From: Silybum marianum
Lineage: Eukaryota > Streptophyta > Magnoliopsida > Asterales > Asteraceae
Length of the DNA: 64,000 nucleotides
Assembly: GCA_036898165.1 (NCBI GenBank)
Contig: CM072541.1
Coordinates: forward strand, 28,765,501 to 28,829,500
Direction of reading: 5' to 3'
The notes under the pieces were generated by a model, which searched no databases, was not told the DNA's origin, and saw nothing but the letters and a program-made list of their open reading frames with translations. A program made the translations under genes and the position numbers. Below, in pieces: positions 49,874 to 61,600 of the stretch. Position 1 is the stretch's first letter. Each line of letters starts with the position of its first letter.

Positions 49874-51149
49874 TTAAATTACAGTTTCGAACAATACTTT
49901 GGAGATATGAGTATTTATCCTCACTGGATCATAGTAGGTCTTGTAGAAGAAAGTTTTTGCGACGGTTAGAAACATCTGTTTCAAATCCCTATCAAGATCA
50001 TCGGGTGAGTTGTTGAGTACGAGTTGCACTAATTCTTGCATTGCACTCACTCGGTGCGTACGTCGTTTCACTGTCGAAGCAAGTGCTACGGTTCTCCTAG
50101 CGACATAGAAAGATTTGTTAGGTCAATTGAATAAAGAATGAAAGAATCTTGGCTGAACTTAAAATGAATATATACGGGAATTTTTGTCTGTACCTTGGAC
50201 TTATAGGACTGGGATATTTCGTGACAGAGGTTATTAGTGACGGTTGAAAGCCGTTGGTATTGAGGATGGGCTAAGAGTTCCTTCAATGTCCATCGGCCAT
50301 CGATCAAGCTCATTGTTTGTACTATCAGTTCTGCTTGCCCTTCCATCGGGTTTATTCCTTCTTGCCACCTCGTCAACCACATCTCCCACTAATTCCAAAA
50401 AGACCCAAAAAAACACAATCATTAGCGACAGCCTGTGGCCCGTCACAAGAGAATCGACAAAGATACAACGAGCTTACGGCCTGGTGAAGTTGTGGACGGA
50501 TGTGTCTACCATGAGCCGTGAGTGTACCAGACGCAAGCTCATGTAGGGTTCCCTGTAGTGCAACCATCAACCCATGCCATGGTTTTCCATGTCTGCGTTC
50601 AAAACAGAAAATTAGCAATCGAGAAAACCTATTGTGACACCCTATCTGTCGCTATACTTTTGAACCTTAAAATATGAAGAAAACACACTTGACGGGACGA
50701 AGAGATGATGGTGCGTTTCTGAAGTCGTCGACAAAATCTCTTCTATGCTCTTTCGAGAGTTGTAGTGAATCAAATAACGAGGAGATGGTGTCGACTAATG
50801 TTGTTGTTTTAGCCCACGCTATTCGCTCGTTGGACCTTTCTGGCTCGAATACGCTGGCTGCAGCCAAGTAGTATTCAACCAAAAGACTTGTGATATTGCT
50901 CATACCAAATCGTCCGATATCAAAATCCACATACCATCTGTTGTTATAGGTTTTATAGTTAAATTAAATATAAAAAAGAACATTGGAAGTATTTAAAGAA
51001 AATTAACTAGCAAACTTACTGCTGCATAGTGTTCCATTCAAGCTGATGCATGGCTAGACAGTTATTGTAATCCATTTTAGCCATTTCAAGATACTTGTTA
51101 TTGCTAACATTCCCCATCCTGCAGGATGTAAAAATATGATCGACATTCA

Positions 51150-51380
51150 AATATAATGGTAAAGTTATTTATAGGACCCTTATTTTAAGAAAATGTCCTA
51201 TAAACTCATCTTTAGCGTCCCATAAATAGCTAATATAACTTTTTTTAATAGAAGTGTTCTAACAAACTTGTTACGATGCTCAAAAACATCCTATAAACTT
51301 ATTACAACATCTTTAGATAGATAATGATGTTTTATATTTTGGTGCTATAAACTATGTCTTACAAAGTGGTGTTGTAGTGG
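51150..51380. mobile_element. Truncated family I MITE in G4 intron 10
   Basis: TTATAGGACCC, AAATGTCCTATAAAC, GATGCTCAAAAACATCC and a right end GTTGTAGTG followed by GTT, as in G1 intron 10. The left terminus is lost. Same element in G5 at about 59970-60186. Confidence 0.5.
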
Positions 51381-52183
51381 TTTACGCAATCATGCCGTAC
51401 TGTATAAGGTTTTTCCGATCCAAACGTCATCCTCGCCTCCGTATTGATCCAAGTAACTCCTCGTCTCGAGTCGAGGCAAGCTCACATACCATGGCACGTC
51501 TAGCGCGTATCCCACCTGTTCATTTGTGATTCAAATAAGTTTTATATGAATGTGTAGCAAAACTGTTTTTCACGCAAGATGAACTTATTCTTGTAGTGAT
51601 ATTCGCGTACCTCGCCAGGCAAGTCCTTGGCAATGATCCATTTATCAAGAAGTTCGTTCGTTGATTGTTTCTCCTTCAAATAGTTATAAGAAAACTTTTT
51701 GGCATCGTCAAGGATTTTCTCTCCGGGAAAGAGCACCTGCGATGCCCGTAATAAATTGAACATTCCCGTGGTGGCTTGTGTTGATTGCCCGACAAAACAC
51801 ACAAATTTGCCATCTTTTTCGAATTGACGAAACACATCTGTCACAAAAACACTCATTAATCTTGAATTCATCACTAAAAATGTTGAATTTTTTAGCATAT
51901 ATGCATTCATGAAAACTAACCTGGAGAAATTTCGTAACCATGCATTCGCAAAAGCCTAAATGCCATCGCAGTGTCATCAATATCTTGTACATTCGAGTTT
52001 CTTGCCCAACATATCCCGTCCTTAGTCCAATACCTGAATTTCGTTCCTTTTTTAGGATATGGTGTAAAAAGTGTGCATGTCGAGTCCCTAGATGTGGTAG
52101 ACCTCAGCTCTGATACTACCGATACCATGTTAATAAGATATCCATTTCACTCTCTAAAAAACCTTACGAAAGCGGTGTTCCAT

Positions 52184-52730
52184 CACTAAAACAAATTCGG
52201 GTTTATAAGATGCCAACTTTCTAGGTGCCCTAATAGACTGCTTTATAGTTTATATGATAGTTTATAGAATCATACAACATAACGTCATATCTAAATGAGA
52301 TTTAATAAGTTTATAGAATATTACCTCGTTTTCCCTCCCGGGCTAGCGTCTTGCTAATCTCGGTTCGTAATAAATCGCCGTTTCAAAAAAATAAGTTTAT
52401 AGAATATTTTTTTGGCGTTTTACCATGTTTTCTTAGACACTTTTAATACAAATAGCCGTATTAAGACAATTTTAATAAGTCTCCCATGAACACCTCTTTT
52501 TGTAGCAGACTTGTTTTTATAAGACACGTTTTTTTTTAAATCGTGTTCTATAAAATAGTTAATACGATGTTTTCTAATAAAATGTCCTAAAAACTTGTTA
52601 CGACGCTAAAAACGTTCCATAAACTTTTTACAACACCTTTAGATAAAACGCTTTATAGTTTGATCTTATATATTAAGTCATATAATAGTAAACATTTTTT
52701 ACGTCCTATAAACCGAATTGCATTGTAGTG
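52184..52730. mobile_element. Family I MITE in G4 intron 7, carrying a retroposed fragment
   Basis: Starts CACTAAAACAAATTCGGG, ends TTGCATTGTAGTG, with CAT on both sides; same site as 1636-2493 in G1. Absent from the short intron 7 of G2 and from G3. Confidence 0.65.
52323..52389 (+). mobile_element. 5'-truncated retroposon fragment with a 19-bp target duplication
   Basis: A 67-bp insert ending AATAAATCGCCGTTTCAAAAAA, a 3' end typical of plant RTE-type LINEs or SINEs mobilised by them. Flanked by AATAAGTTTATAGAATATT at 52304-52322 and 52390-52408. The same position in the G1 MITE is empty; G5 has the insert at 61129-61195. Confidence 0.75.
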
Positions 52731-53415
52731 CATATACAAGTTTAATGGTTTGTGTCTGTCTTACTAATGTAAGACTTCAACATTATGATCACCGTTTCTA
52801 GCCTTTCTTAAGAAGTACAAGTGGACATCTTCAACCCTTAAATTACAAGGTCCATAGGAACCGGATAAAACGATCTTATATCATATTTTCATACCTGTAG
52901 ATATACTCAACGCAACCCTCGATCTCAGACTTGAAATAACGAGAAATCCCAAGGCGTTGGAGGCGATCAACAACCCAAATATGTTCGAAAAGATCCAACG
53001 GGTAGGCAGTCGGAACTACATCATGATCACGAACCAGAAGAAAGATAAGATTACATGTAATTAGAAGCACTAATCCCTTCTGTAGAACAACAAAAGTGAT
53101 ATGTAAACACACCTCCACCATTGAATTTGGTGACAATGTTTGTGAGATATTGAAGACACTTGTCATCTTTAGTTTGCATCAGTGCAAAAGCAGTGGATGA
53201 TGGGGAGAAGAGGAATGACCCCTCTTTGCACTGAAGTTTTACAAGTTTTTCCCACTCCAAATTTGGAACTCCTTCTAAGCTATGAAGTAAAGTTGTGGGC
53301 ACTTTGTGCATTATGCTCTTCGGAATCCTTTTCGTCACCATAAAAAACATGTTAATTATGGTCGTCTTCGGTGAAAAGGTAACCATCATAATTTGTTTTT
53401 CGTTCCTAATCGTTT

Positions 53416-54268
53416 AAGGGGGCATTTGGTTTGCATATTGCAATTTAGTGGAATTGGAATCTATAAACAATTTGACTTTAAAAGATTTGGAATGAAATTT
53501 GACTAAGTGTTTGGTTGGTAAGAATTGGAATGAAATTTTTCAATCTAATTGGCATGTTTGTTTGGCAAAATGTGGCATTGAAATTTGAATGAAATAATAA
53601 TAAGGGACCAAAATACCCTTTTAACACATTTTCAAACTTTTGCTTAAAATATAAATGCAATATAAAGATAATATTAATCGGTGGTGGTGGCAGTAGTAGC
53701 ATGGTGTAGTGGTGGGTGGGTGGCGTTTGTGAAGACGGTGGTGGTGGCGGCGGTGATGGTTGGTTGGGATGGGTAGGGTGGTTGTGACAACGACGGGTTG
53801 TGACAACGATAGTTGTGGCGTGGTGGTGTCGGTTGTGGTTATAATTAGCGCTTGTGATGACGAAGTAGTGGCGTGATGGTGGGTAGCGGTTGTCACGACA
53901 GACGACGGTGGTGGGGCAGGGTGGGGGTGGAATGATAATATCAATTGGGGTTGGTAGTGGTGGCAACGGCCACAACGTTGGTGTGGCAGCGGCAACAGCG
54001 ATGTCCACGGCAGGGCAGAGCGGGGGTGTTGTTGGTTAAATTGAATGCAAATGTAAATTTTATTTGAAACCAAATTATAAATTTGTTACATTTGTCAAGT
54101 AATTAATGGAATTTAATTCTTTCATTTATGCTAAGAAATTATCAAATCCCTCAACCACGGAATTTGGTATACTCCGGTAAATCTAATCTGCGAACCAAAA
54201 ATCATCAAAGAATTTGTCATTACGATTCTATTAAATTCCTTCATATTCCGTAAACCAAACGGCCCCTA
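53416..54268. mobile_element. hAT-like element with a GGT-rich interior in G4 intron 5
   Basis: Ends GGGGGCATTTGGTTTGC and GTAAACCAAACGGCCCC are inverted and resemble hAT-type termini. Target duplications are degenerate (TCGTTTAAG / AAGTTTTAG). The centre, about 53690-54030, is unusually G-rich on the plus strand (GTGGTGG, GGCGGCGG). G1 intron 5 has an internally deleted relative (3416-3735); G2 and G3 introns are only about 105 bp and lack it. Also in G5 at 62222-63078. Confidence 0.55.
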
Positions 54269-54651
54269 AGTTTTAGGAAAGAAAAAAATATGTTGTGTAA
54301 ACCGAAAAGTACCGACTTTGTGAGCTTCGAGTTCCGTCTTGCGTAGATTTCTTCCAAGACCGGAGAATCTTCTCCGACTTCGATATTGAGCTTCCTTGCA
54401 ATGTCGATGAGTGAAGGAAACGCTACTTCAAAACCGATCAGCATATGTTCTTCATTATCGTCTTCAAGTTTGCTTATGTTCTCTTTCAGAAATTTCATTC
54501 CTGCATTGTCACAAATCATTTTAGCAACATACAAACGCAAGCAATTTTATCATCGCTAATGCCTGTTTTTTTCTGAAATTCACCTTTAAGTTAACCATAA
54601 TTTCTATTAGTAAAATTCGTAGTATATGATGTGTTTGATAAACGTGTACAA

Positions 54652-54944
54652 CACTACTAAATAGAAGACTTTTACCTACAAATTTCTCTCTGGAAAATCC
54701 ATCACTAATTTAAAGGGGTGATTCGTCGTGAGACCGTCACAAAAGTTGGTGGGTAAATTGTTGGAGGAAAACTCAAACCAGGGACGATTACCCGGTCGTT
54801 TTTTCGGGTGTTCCGTTGATATTTTCTTGGAAAACATCATATTCTACCGGAACCATTGGTATTTTCTCGATAATCCGTTCGTAATCACCGACGGAAATTT
54901 TCTTAGATGATTTTTGTGGGTAAAAGTCATTTTTTTATGTAGTG
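54652..54944. mobile_element. Family II MITE in G4 intron 4
   Basis: CACTACTAAATAGAAGAC to TTATGTAGTG, CAA on both sides; copy of the element at 45841-46134. Confidence 0.7.
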
Positions 54945-57398
54945 CAACTTATGTCACCAAGCCAGATACATATGCTTCAATTTACCTTTTTCGCATTTAC
55001 TGGGATGAACATTCCAAAAGGTTAACGTGATTACACAGGCCAACGTATTAATGAGCCGATCATGAGCTAAAAAGATCATCTTGTCACCCCAAGATCCGTC
55101 GGGGTGTTGATTGTTCACAATCCACTCCACACATGACGGAAATTGAGGACGACCACTTCCATTAACATCTTCCACGAGTGCAACCCAAGCAGTATCATAA
55201 GCCGACATATTTATCTCTCCATCATCCATCGAATGCAATATCGCTTTGATCTTCTCGACAAACCCTTTGATCTCATTGCTTGGATACAAAATCTTCGGAT
55301 ACCGATCAATAGTAAGGACAACCACAACAATAATCGATGTTAGAATAAATCTTCATATACAAGAAATATATGCAGGTCCAAATAAATTTGAAGTACAAAA
55401 GTAACACCTTATCCATGTCCACATCATCGTTTCTGATGTCATTTTGCTGAATAAAACTCTCTCGTTCTTGAATCGTATGTTTTATTTCTGTCAATCAAGC
55501 ATATAGATAAAGATTATACATTATCTAGAAGATAACATATATAAACATAAATTCAATAAATTTATATTGAAATAAAACAATTATATATTATTTTGGTGGG
55601 TGGGATTAAAATACAGCTATCTTTTGTTCACTTTTTTGACAAACCATTTTGTTGAAGTACATAAATATAATATAGTATAATAAAATGTATCTTTTAGTAT
55701 TGCATATCAAGAAATGTAGTTTTTTAGCGACATTCTTCAAATTTTGATAAATTAGTTATTAAAATTTTGAAGGAAGTAATAAATATTAAAAATACCTTGT
55801 GTAGAAGACTTTGATATGGCTTTGCATTGGAGAGTGGTACCTTTAAGAATAACACTGCCTGAACCTGTAAACAAGTAGAAAACAAATTAAATTAGAAAAC
55901 AATTATGCATTTCATATATAGATAGTTTTTATAAATAAAAAAAATAGCCAAACACACCATGATATATTGTATGGGATGGACCCGGTGTCGTGTACACGGT
56001 GGCATGGGTCATCCATCGTAATATAAAAAATTATTGGAACGTAAAAAGTGTCATTGTATCAACTTATTGTGTATCATTGCATATATATTTTAAAACTGCA
56101 ACGTTGACACAAGTTTCGGTTTTCCGTGTTGGTTTGTATGGATTTTCTTCCACCTAGTCAGACTTAAGTTTGTATCCCGTTAATGTCATTTTCTTAGTTT
56201 TTTACTTTTAACTTCTAATTTATTATGTTCCTGAAAAAGAATTGCAATAAAAAAAACTCAAACATAAGACTTCACATATGAAAAACAATGAACTAACCAA
56301 TAGACCAGTGAAAATTTTGTAAACAAATATCCTTATATTTATTTCCAATAGTCAAATGGTGCCATCATTTGCAAAAAAAATCTAGGTCCATCTTTGATTG
56401 CATTCATATCGTCAAATGTAGTGGCGGAGGCCCATAGAGGTCATGACCACGGTACTTTTATGTGTGCTTAGTAAAAGTCATGTAATTGATTAGTGTTAAG
56501 AACAAAACAAAACTACTTGCACCCGCCTTTTCACTTTCGATCTCGTTCCACTTCCACATTTTATATGTATTTTTTATTTGATTCACTCGAGTTTTTAATC
56601 CAGGAATCCATTATCCAACTCTATTGCTCTAGTTAAATCTAATGACTCTCTACCTTAAGTCATGAAGTTATTTAGCTCGAGATTTTAATTTTTTTGAAAA
56701 GAATAATCTTGCACTAGACAAGGATAGAACCCGTGACCTCTCCTATGTAGCAACAGCACCTTACCACTACGTTGCACTCTTGTTTTTAATTGATTTTAGA
56801 TTCCAAAATTTAATTACATTATATTATGACTACCTTAAAATTATTTGCTTGATACGAGAAAGTGAGCTTGAACGACGTGCCTTTAATTAGCGACGACATG
56901 TTTCCTCCACAAGCTATAGCGACGACCACGACAAAACAAATTAGTTTCACCCACAAAAATAACCCAATGAAATTTTTGTGGGCGATTACGGACGGATCAC
57001 CCAAATACTAATGGTTCCGGTAAAATCCGACGTTTTCAAGAAAATACCAACGGATTACCTAGGAATTTCATGGGCAATTTGTCTCTAATTTGATTTACCC
57101 ACCAACTTTTGTGACGGTTTTGTGACGAATCACCCTTTAACGACGGAATATGTTAATGAATTGTAAATTTATAATGAATATGTTATATATATTAGTAAGG
57201 GATATATGAGTAAGAGAGAGATACCTTCGGAGGGAGGAAGATGATAAAGGGCGGCCGTAGGCGGAGAGGAGCGGAGGTGGCAGGTGGTGGTGGTTGGAGA
57301 GAAGACCATCGTTTTCATGGTGATTGAGATAAAGGGTTAATTTCTTGTTTTTTCACCTAAGTTTTTGGCTTATTATTGTTTTTGGGCATATGACTCTA

Positions 57399-57412
57399 AA
57401 TATATATATATA
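57399..57412 (-). promoter_or_regulatory. Probable TATA box of G4
   Basis: Same TA-run and context as the G3 promoter, about 80-95 bp upstream of the ATG at 57318. Confidence 0.5.
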
Positions 57413-58678
57413 CACACCAAATCTGTATCTATACTGGCTTTGGAGGGGAAAAGGACAACAAGGAGTCCTGAAGAGATCTCAGAAATGGGCGCATGGCATC
57501 ATTAATTAGTTGCTGCTAATTTGCTCATGATGCCAACATATTATAATTAATTAACAACCAATTAATTACTCTAGTTATAAGCAAGTAATTAGAGCATCTC
57601 TGTGTGTCTCCAACCACTTCGATCTATTATTAAATAGTCCATAATGACATCCATACGTTGAGCTATCTCCAACAGTACCTACATTATATTAGAAATTTTA
57701 TAGGTTTGAGAAAAATTTGCTTACTAAATTCTTCTCTAGATAAAAGAAGAAGAAATCTCTAAATTTATAAGAAAAAGAAAAAATATAGCATATTTATTGG
57801 AGATGCTCCTAAGGAGTTTAGTGATAAATGTGTAATGCAGTAGAATGTAAAATTTAATTTTAAAAATGAAAATTTTAATTGTTATAATTTACAACAAAAT
57901 TGAAACTTCAAAAATCCTAGTTTTGAATTATTTAGGATTTAGGGATCTTCTTTATAAAAACTATGAAACCACAAAAACGAAATTTGTATTCAAGGCTTTT
58001 AATTTAAACCGATTTGTTGTTTATACATCTTACTTTGCACTTATATGAATTTGTTACAATTTAATATTACTTTTAAGATGTAATAATGGATTTTGTGTGT
58101 GATTGAAATTATTATGCAACTCGTCACTCATCTAATAAAGGGGTATCATCAAGTAGCTGGATCTAATATCATCTATGGTATATCAGACTGATCGTACGTA
58201 CCATACGTACCAAATATTGTTCGTTTTATCAATACACATGAACTCATTGTTCTAGAGTTTGTATGATAGAGGAAGTATAAGCCACACACTTATAAGAGGA
58301 GGGGGCTCGTAGTGTCCCAAAGACAATGGTAGTTGCATGGTACGTGGATTCAAACCCAAGACCTCCTACATTCATATTGCTACAACAATTGAACAGTGAC
58401 AAAAAAGGTTCGAAAACTACTCTACTCGATCGTTCTATCTCGCCATATATATGCATCAATAATACTGATTCAAACAAATTATTGAAAGATGGGGACTTGT
58501 TATGCAAAACAAATTCAAGTTAGACCTCAGAATATTGGAATAAAATAATTCCTTTATTTTTTATGATAATTAATCACGTATAAATACAAAGAAAACCACA
58601 ATGAATCAAAAGTAATACCGTAATAGAATGGCATTATATATGGGCAGTATGGCATTGAGGGATTAATTAATCAGCATT
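57413..58678. other. G4-G5 spacer
   Basis: Near-identical copy of 48605-49873; differences seen are single bases and short indels. No gene. Confidence 0.5.
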
Positions 58679-61600
58679 TTAAATTACAGTTTCGAACAAT
58701 ACTTTGGAGATATGAGTATTTATCCTCACTGGATCATAGTAGGTCTTGTAGAAGAAAGTTTTTGCGACGGTTAGAAACATCTGTTTCAAATCCCTATCAA
58801 GATCATCGGGTGAGTTGTTGAGTACGAGTTGCACTAATTCTTGCATTCTGCACTCACTCGGTGCGTACGTCGTTTCACTGTCGAAGCAAGTGCTACGGTT
58901 CTCCTAGCGACATAGAAAGATTTGTTAGGTCAATTGAATAAAGAATGAAAGAATCTTGGCTGAACTTAAAATGAATATATACGGGAATTTTTGTCTGTAC
59001 CTTGGACTTATAGGACTGGGATATTTCGTGACAGAGGTTATTAGTGACGGTTGAAAGCCGTTGGTATTGAGGATGGGCTAAGAGTTCCTTCAATGTCCAT
59101 CGGCCATCGATCAAGCTCATTGTTTGTACTATCAGTTCTGCTTGCCCTTCCATCGGGTTTATTCCTTCTTGCCACCTCGTCAACCACATCTCCCACTAAT
59201 TCCAAAAAGACCCAAAAAAACACAATCATTAGCGACAGCCTGTGGCCCGTCACAAGAGAATCGACAAAGATACAACGAGCTTACGGCCTGGTGAAGTTGT
59301 GGACGGATGTGTCTACCATGAGCCGTGAGTGTACCGTACGCAAGCTCATGTAGGGTTCCCTGTAGTGCAACCATCAACCCATGCCATGGTTTTCCATGTC
59401 TGCGTTCAAAACGAGAAAATTAGCAATCGAGAAAACCTATTGTGACACCCTATCTGTCGCTATACTTTTGAACCTTAAAATATGAAGAAAACACACTTGA
59501 CGGGACGAAGAGATGATGGTGCGTTTCTGAAGTCGTCGACAAAATCTCTTCTATGCTCTTTCGAGAGTTGTAGTGAATCAAATAACGAGGAGATGGTGTC
59601 GACTAATGTTGTTGTTTTAGCCCACGCTATTCGCTCGTTGGACCTTTCTGGCTCGAATACGCTGGCTGCAGCCAAGTAGTATTCAACCAAAAGACTTGTG
59701 ATATTGCTCATACCAAATCGTCCGATATCAAAATCCACATACCATCTGTTGTTATAGGTTTTATAGTTAAATTAAATATAAAAAAGAACATTGGAAGTAT
59801 TTAAAGAAAATTAACTAGCAAACTTACTGCTGCATAGTGTTCCATTCAAGCTGATGCATGGCTAGACAGTTATTGTAATCCATTTTAGCCATTTCAAGAT
59901 ACTTGTTATTGCTAACATTCCCCATCCTGCAGGATGTAAAAATATGATCGACATTCAAATATAATGGTAAAGTTATTTATAGGACCCTTATTTTAAGAAA
60001 ATGTCCTATAAACTCATCTTTAGCGTCCCATAAATAGCTAATATAACTTTTTTAATAGAAGTGTTCTAACAAACTTGTTACGATGCTCAAAAACATCCTA
60101 TAAACTTATTACAACATCTTTAGATAGATAATGATGTTTTATATTTTGGTGCTATAAACTATGTCTTACAAAGTGGTGTTGTAGTGGTTTACGCAATCAT
60201 GCCGTACCTGTATAAGGTTTTTCCGATCCAAACGTCATCCTCGCCTCCGTATTGATCCAAGTAACTCCTCGTCTCGAGTCGAGGCAAGCTCACATACCAT
60301 GGCACGTCTAGCGCGTATCCCACCTGTTCATTTGTGATTCAAATAAGTTTTATATGAATGTGTAGCAAAACTGTTTTTCACGCAAGATGAACTTATTCTT
60401 GTAGTGATATTCGCGTACCTCGCCAGGCAAGTCCTTGGCAATGATCCATTTATCAAGAAGTTCGTTCGTTGATTGTTTCTCCTTCAAATAGTTATAAGAA
60501 AACTTTTTGGCATCGTCAAGGATTTTCTCTCCGGGAAAGAGCACCTGCGATGCCCGTAATAAATTGAACATTCCCGTGGTGGCTTGTGTTGATTGCCCGA
60601 CAAAACACACAAATTTGCCATCTTTTTCGAATTGACGAAACACATCTGTCACAAAAACACTCATTAATCTTGAATTCATCACTAAAAATGTTGAATTTTT
60701 TAGCATATATGCATTCATGAAAACTAACCTGGAGAAATTTCGTAACCATGCATTCGCAAAAGCCTAAATGCCATCGCAGTGTCATCAATATCTTGTACAT
60801 TCGAGTTTCTTGCCCAACATATCCCGTCCTTAGTCCAATACCTGAATTTCGTTCCTTTTTTAGGATATGGTGTAAAAAGTGTGCATGTCGAGTCCCTAGA
60901 TGTGGTAGACCTCAGCTCTGATACTACCGATACCATGTTAATAAGATATCCATTTCACTCTCTAAAAAACCTTACGAAGCGAGTTCCATCACTAAAACAA
61001 ATTCGGGTTTATAAGATGCCAACTTTCTAGGTGCCCTAATAGACTGCTTTATAGTTTATATGATAGTTTATAGAATCATACAACATAACGTCATATCTAA
61101 ATGAGATTTAATAAGTTTATAGAATATTACCTCGTTTTCCCTCCCGGGCTAGCGTCTTGCTAATCTCGGTTCGTAATAAATCGCCGTTTCAAAAAAATAA
61201 GTTTATAGAATATTTTTTTGGCGTTTTACCATGTTTTCTTAGACACTTTTAATACAAATAGCCGTATTAAGACAATTTTAATAAGTCTCCCATGAACACC
61301 TCTTTTTGTAGCAGACTTGTTTTTATAAGACACGTTTTTTTTTAAATCGTGTTCTATAAAATAGTTAATACGATGTTTTCTAATAAAATGTCCTAAAAAC
61401 TTGTTACGACGCTAAAAACGTTCCATAAACTTTTTACAACACCTTTAGATAAAACGCTTTATAGTTTGATCTTATATATTAAGTCATATAATAGTAAACA
61501 TTTTTTACGTCCTATAAACCGAATTGCATTGTAGTGCATATACAAGTTTAATGGTTTGTGTCTGTCTTACTAATGTAAGACTTCAACATTATGATCACCG

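Larger units (their letters stand above)
45661..54472. repeat. Tandem repeat unit A (about 8.81 kb)
   Basis: Near-identical to 54473-63279. Corresponding bases are offset by 8807-8812, for example the G3 and G4 exon 1 starts (48510 and 57318) and the stop codons (49874 and 58679, 8805 apart after small indels). It spans exons 1-4 and the edge of exon 5 of G3, the spacer, and exons 5-15 of G4. To the left, similarity between G3 and G4 drops sharply within exon 5. Confidence 0.85.
49874..57318 (-). pseudogene. G4: CPS-like class II diterpene cyclase with two frameshifting deletions
   Basis: Fifteen exons: 57225-57318, 55796-55864, 55408-55487, 54986-55292, 54317-54500, 53113-53327, 52895-53015, 51921-52033, 51611-51837, 51401-51515, 51020-51118, 50689-50937, 50478-50592, 50194-50388, 49874-50096. 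Motifs intact: SAYDTAW, LLHSLEG, QDIDDTAM, YGGEDD; exon 7 has VPTAYPLDLFEHIW, so the PNV Asn is replaced. Compared with G5, one base is missing at the exon 10 donor (TACAGTACGG versus TACAGGTACGG). A GT remains, but the exon is 115 instead of 116 nt and the shifted frame stops in exon 11. Exon 15 also lacks 2 bp (GTGCAATGC versus GTGCAGAATGC). Either a very young pseudogene or consensus errors in a near-identical repeat. Confidence 0.82.

Noticed and set aside
50244..50546. Plus-strand frame of 100 codons (copy at 59051-59353)
   Set aside because: Antisense shadow of CPS exons 13-14 and the intron between them.
53478..54073. Two overlapping minus-strand frames of 150-176 codons (Pro/Thr/His-rich), repeated at 62284-62879
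   Set aside because: They come from the G-rich low-complexity block of a transposon-like insert in CPS intron 5, overlap in different frames, and show no domain.
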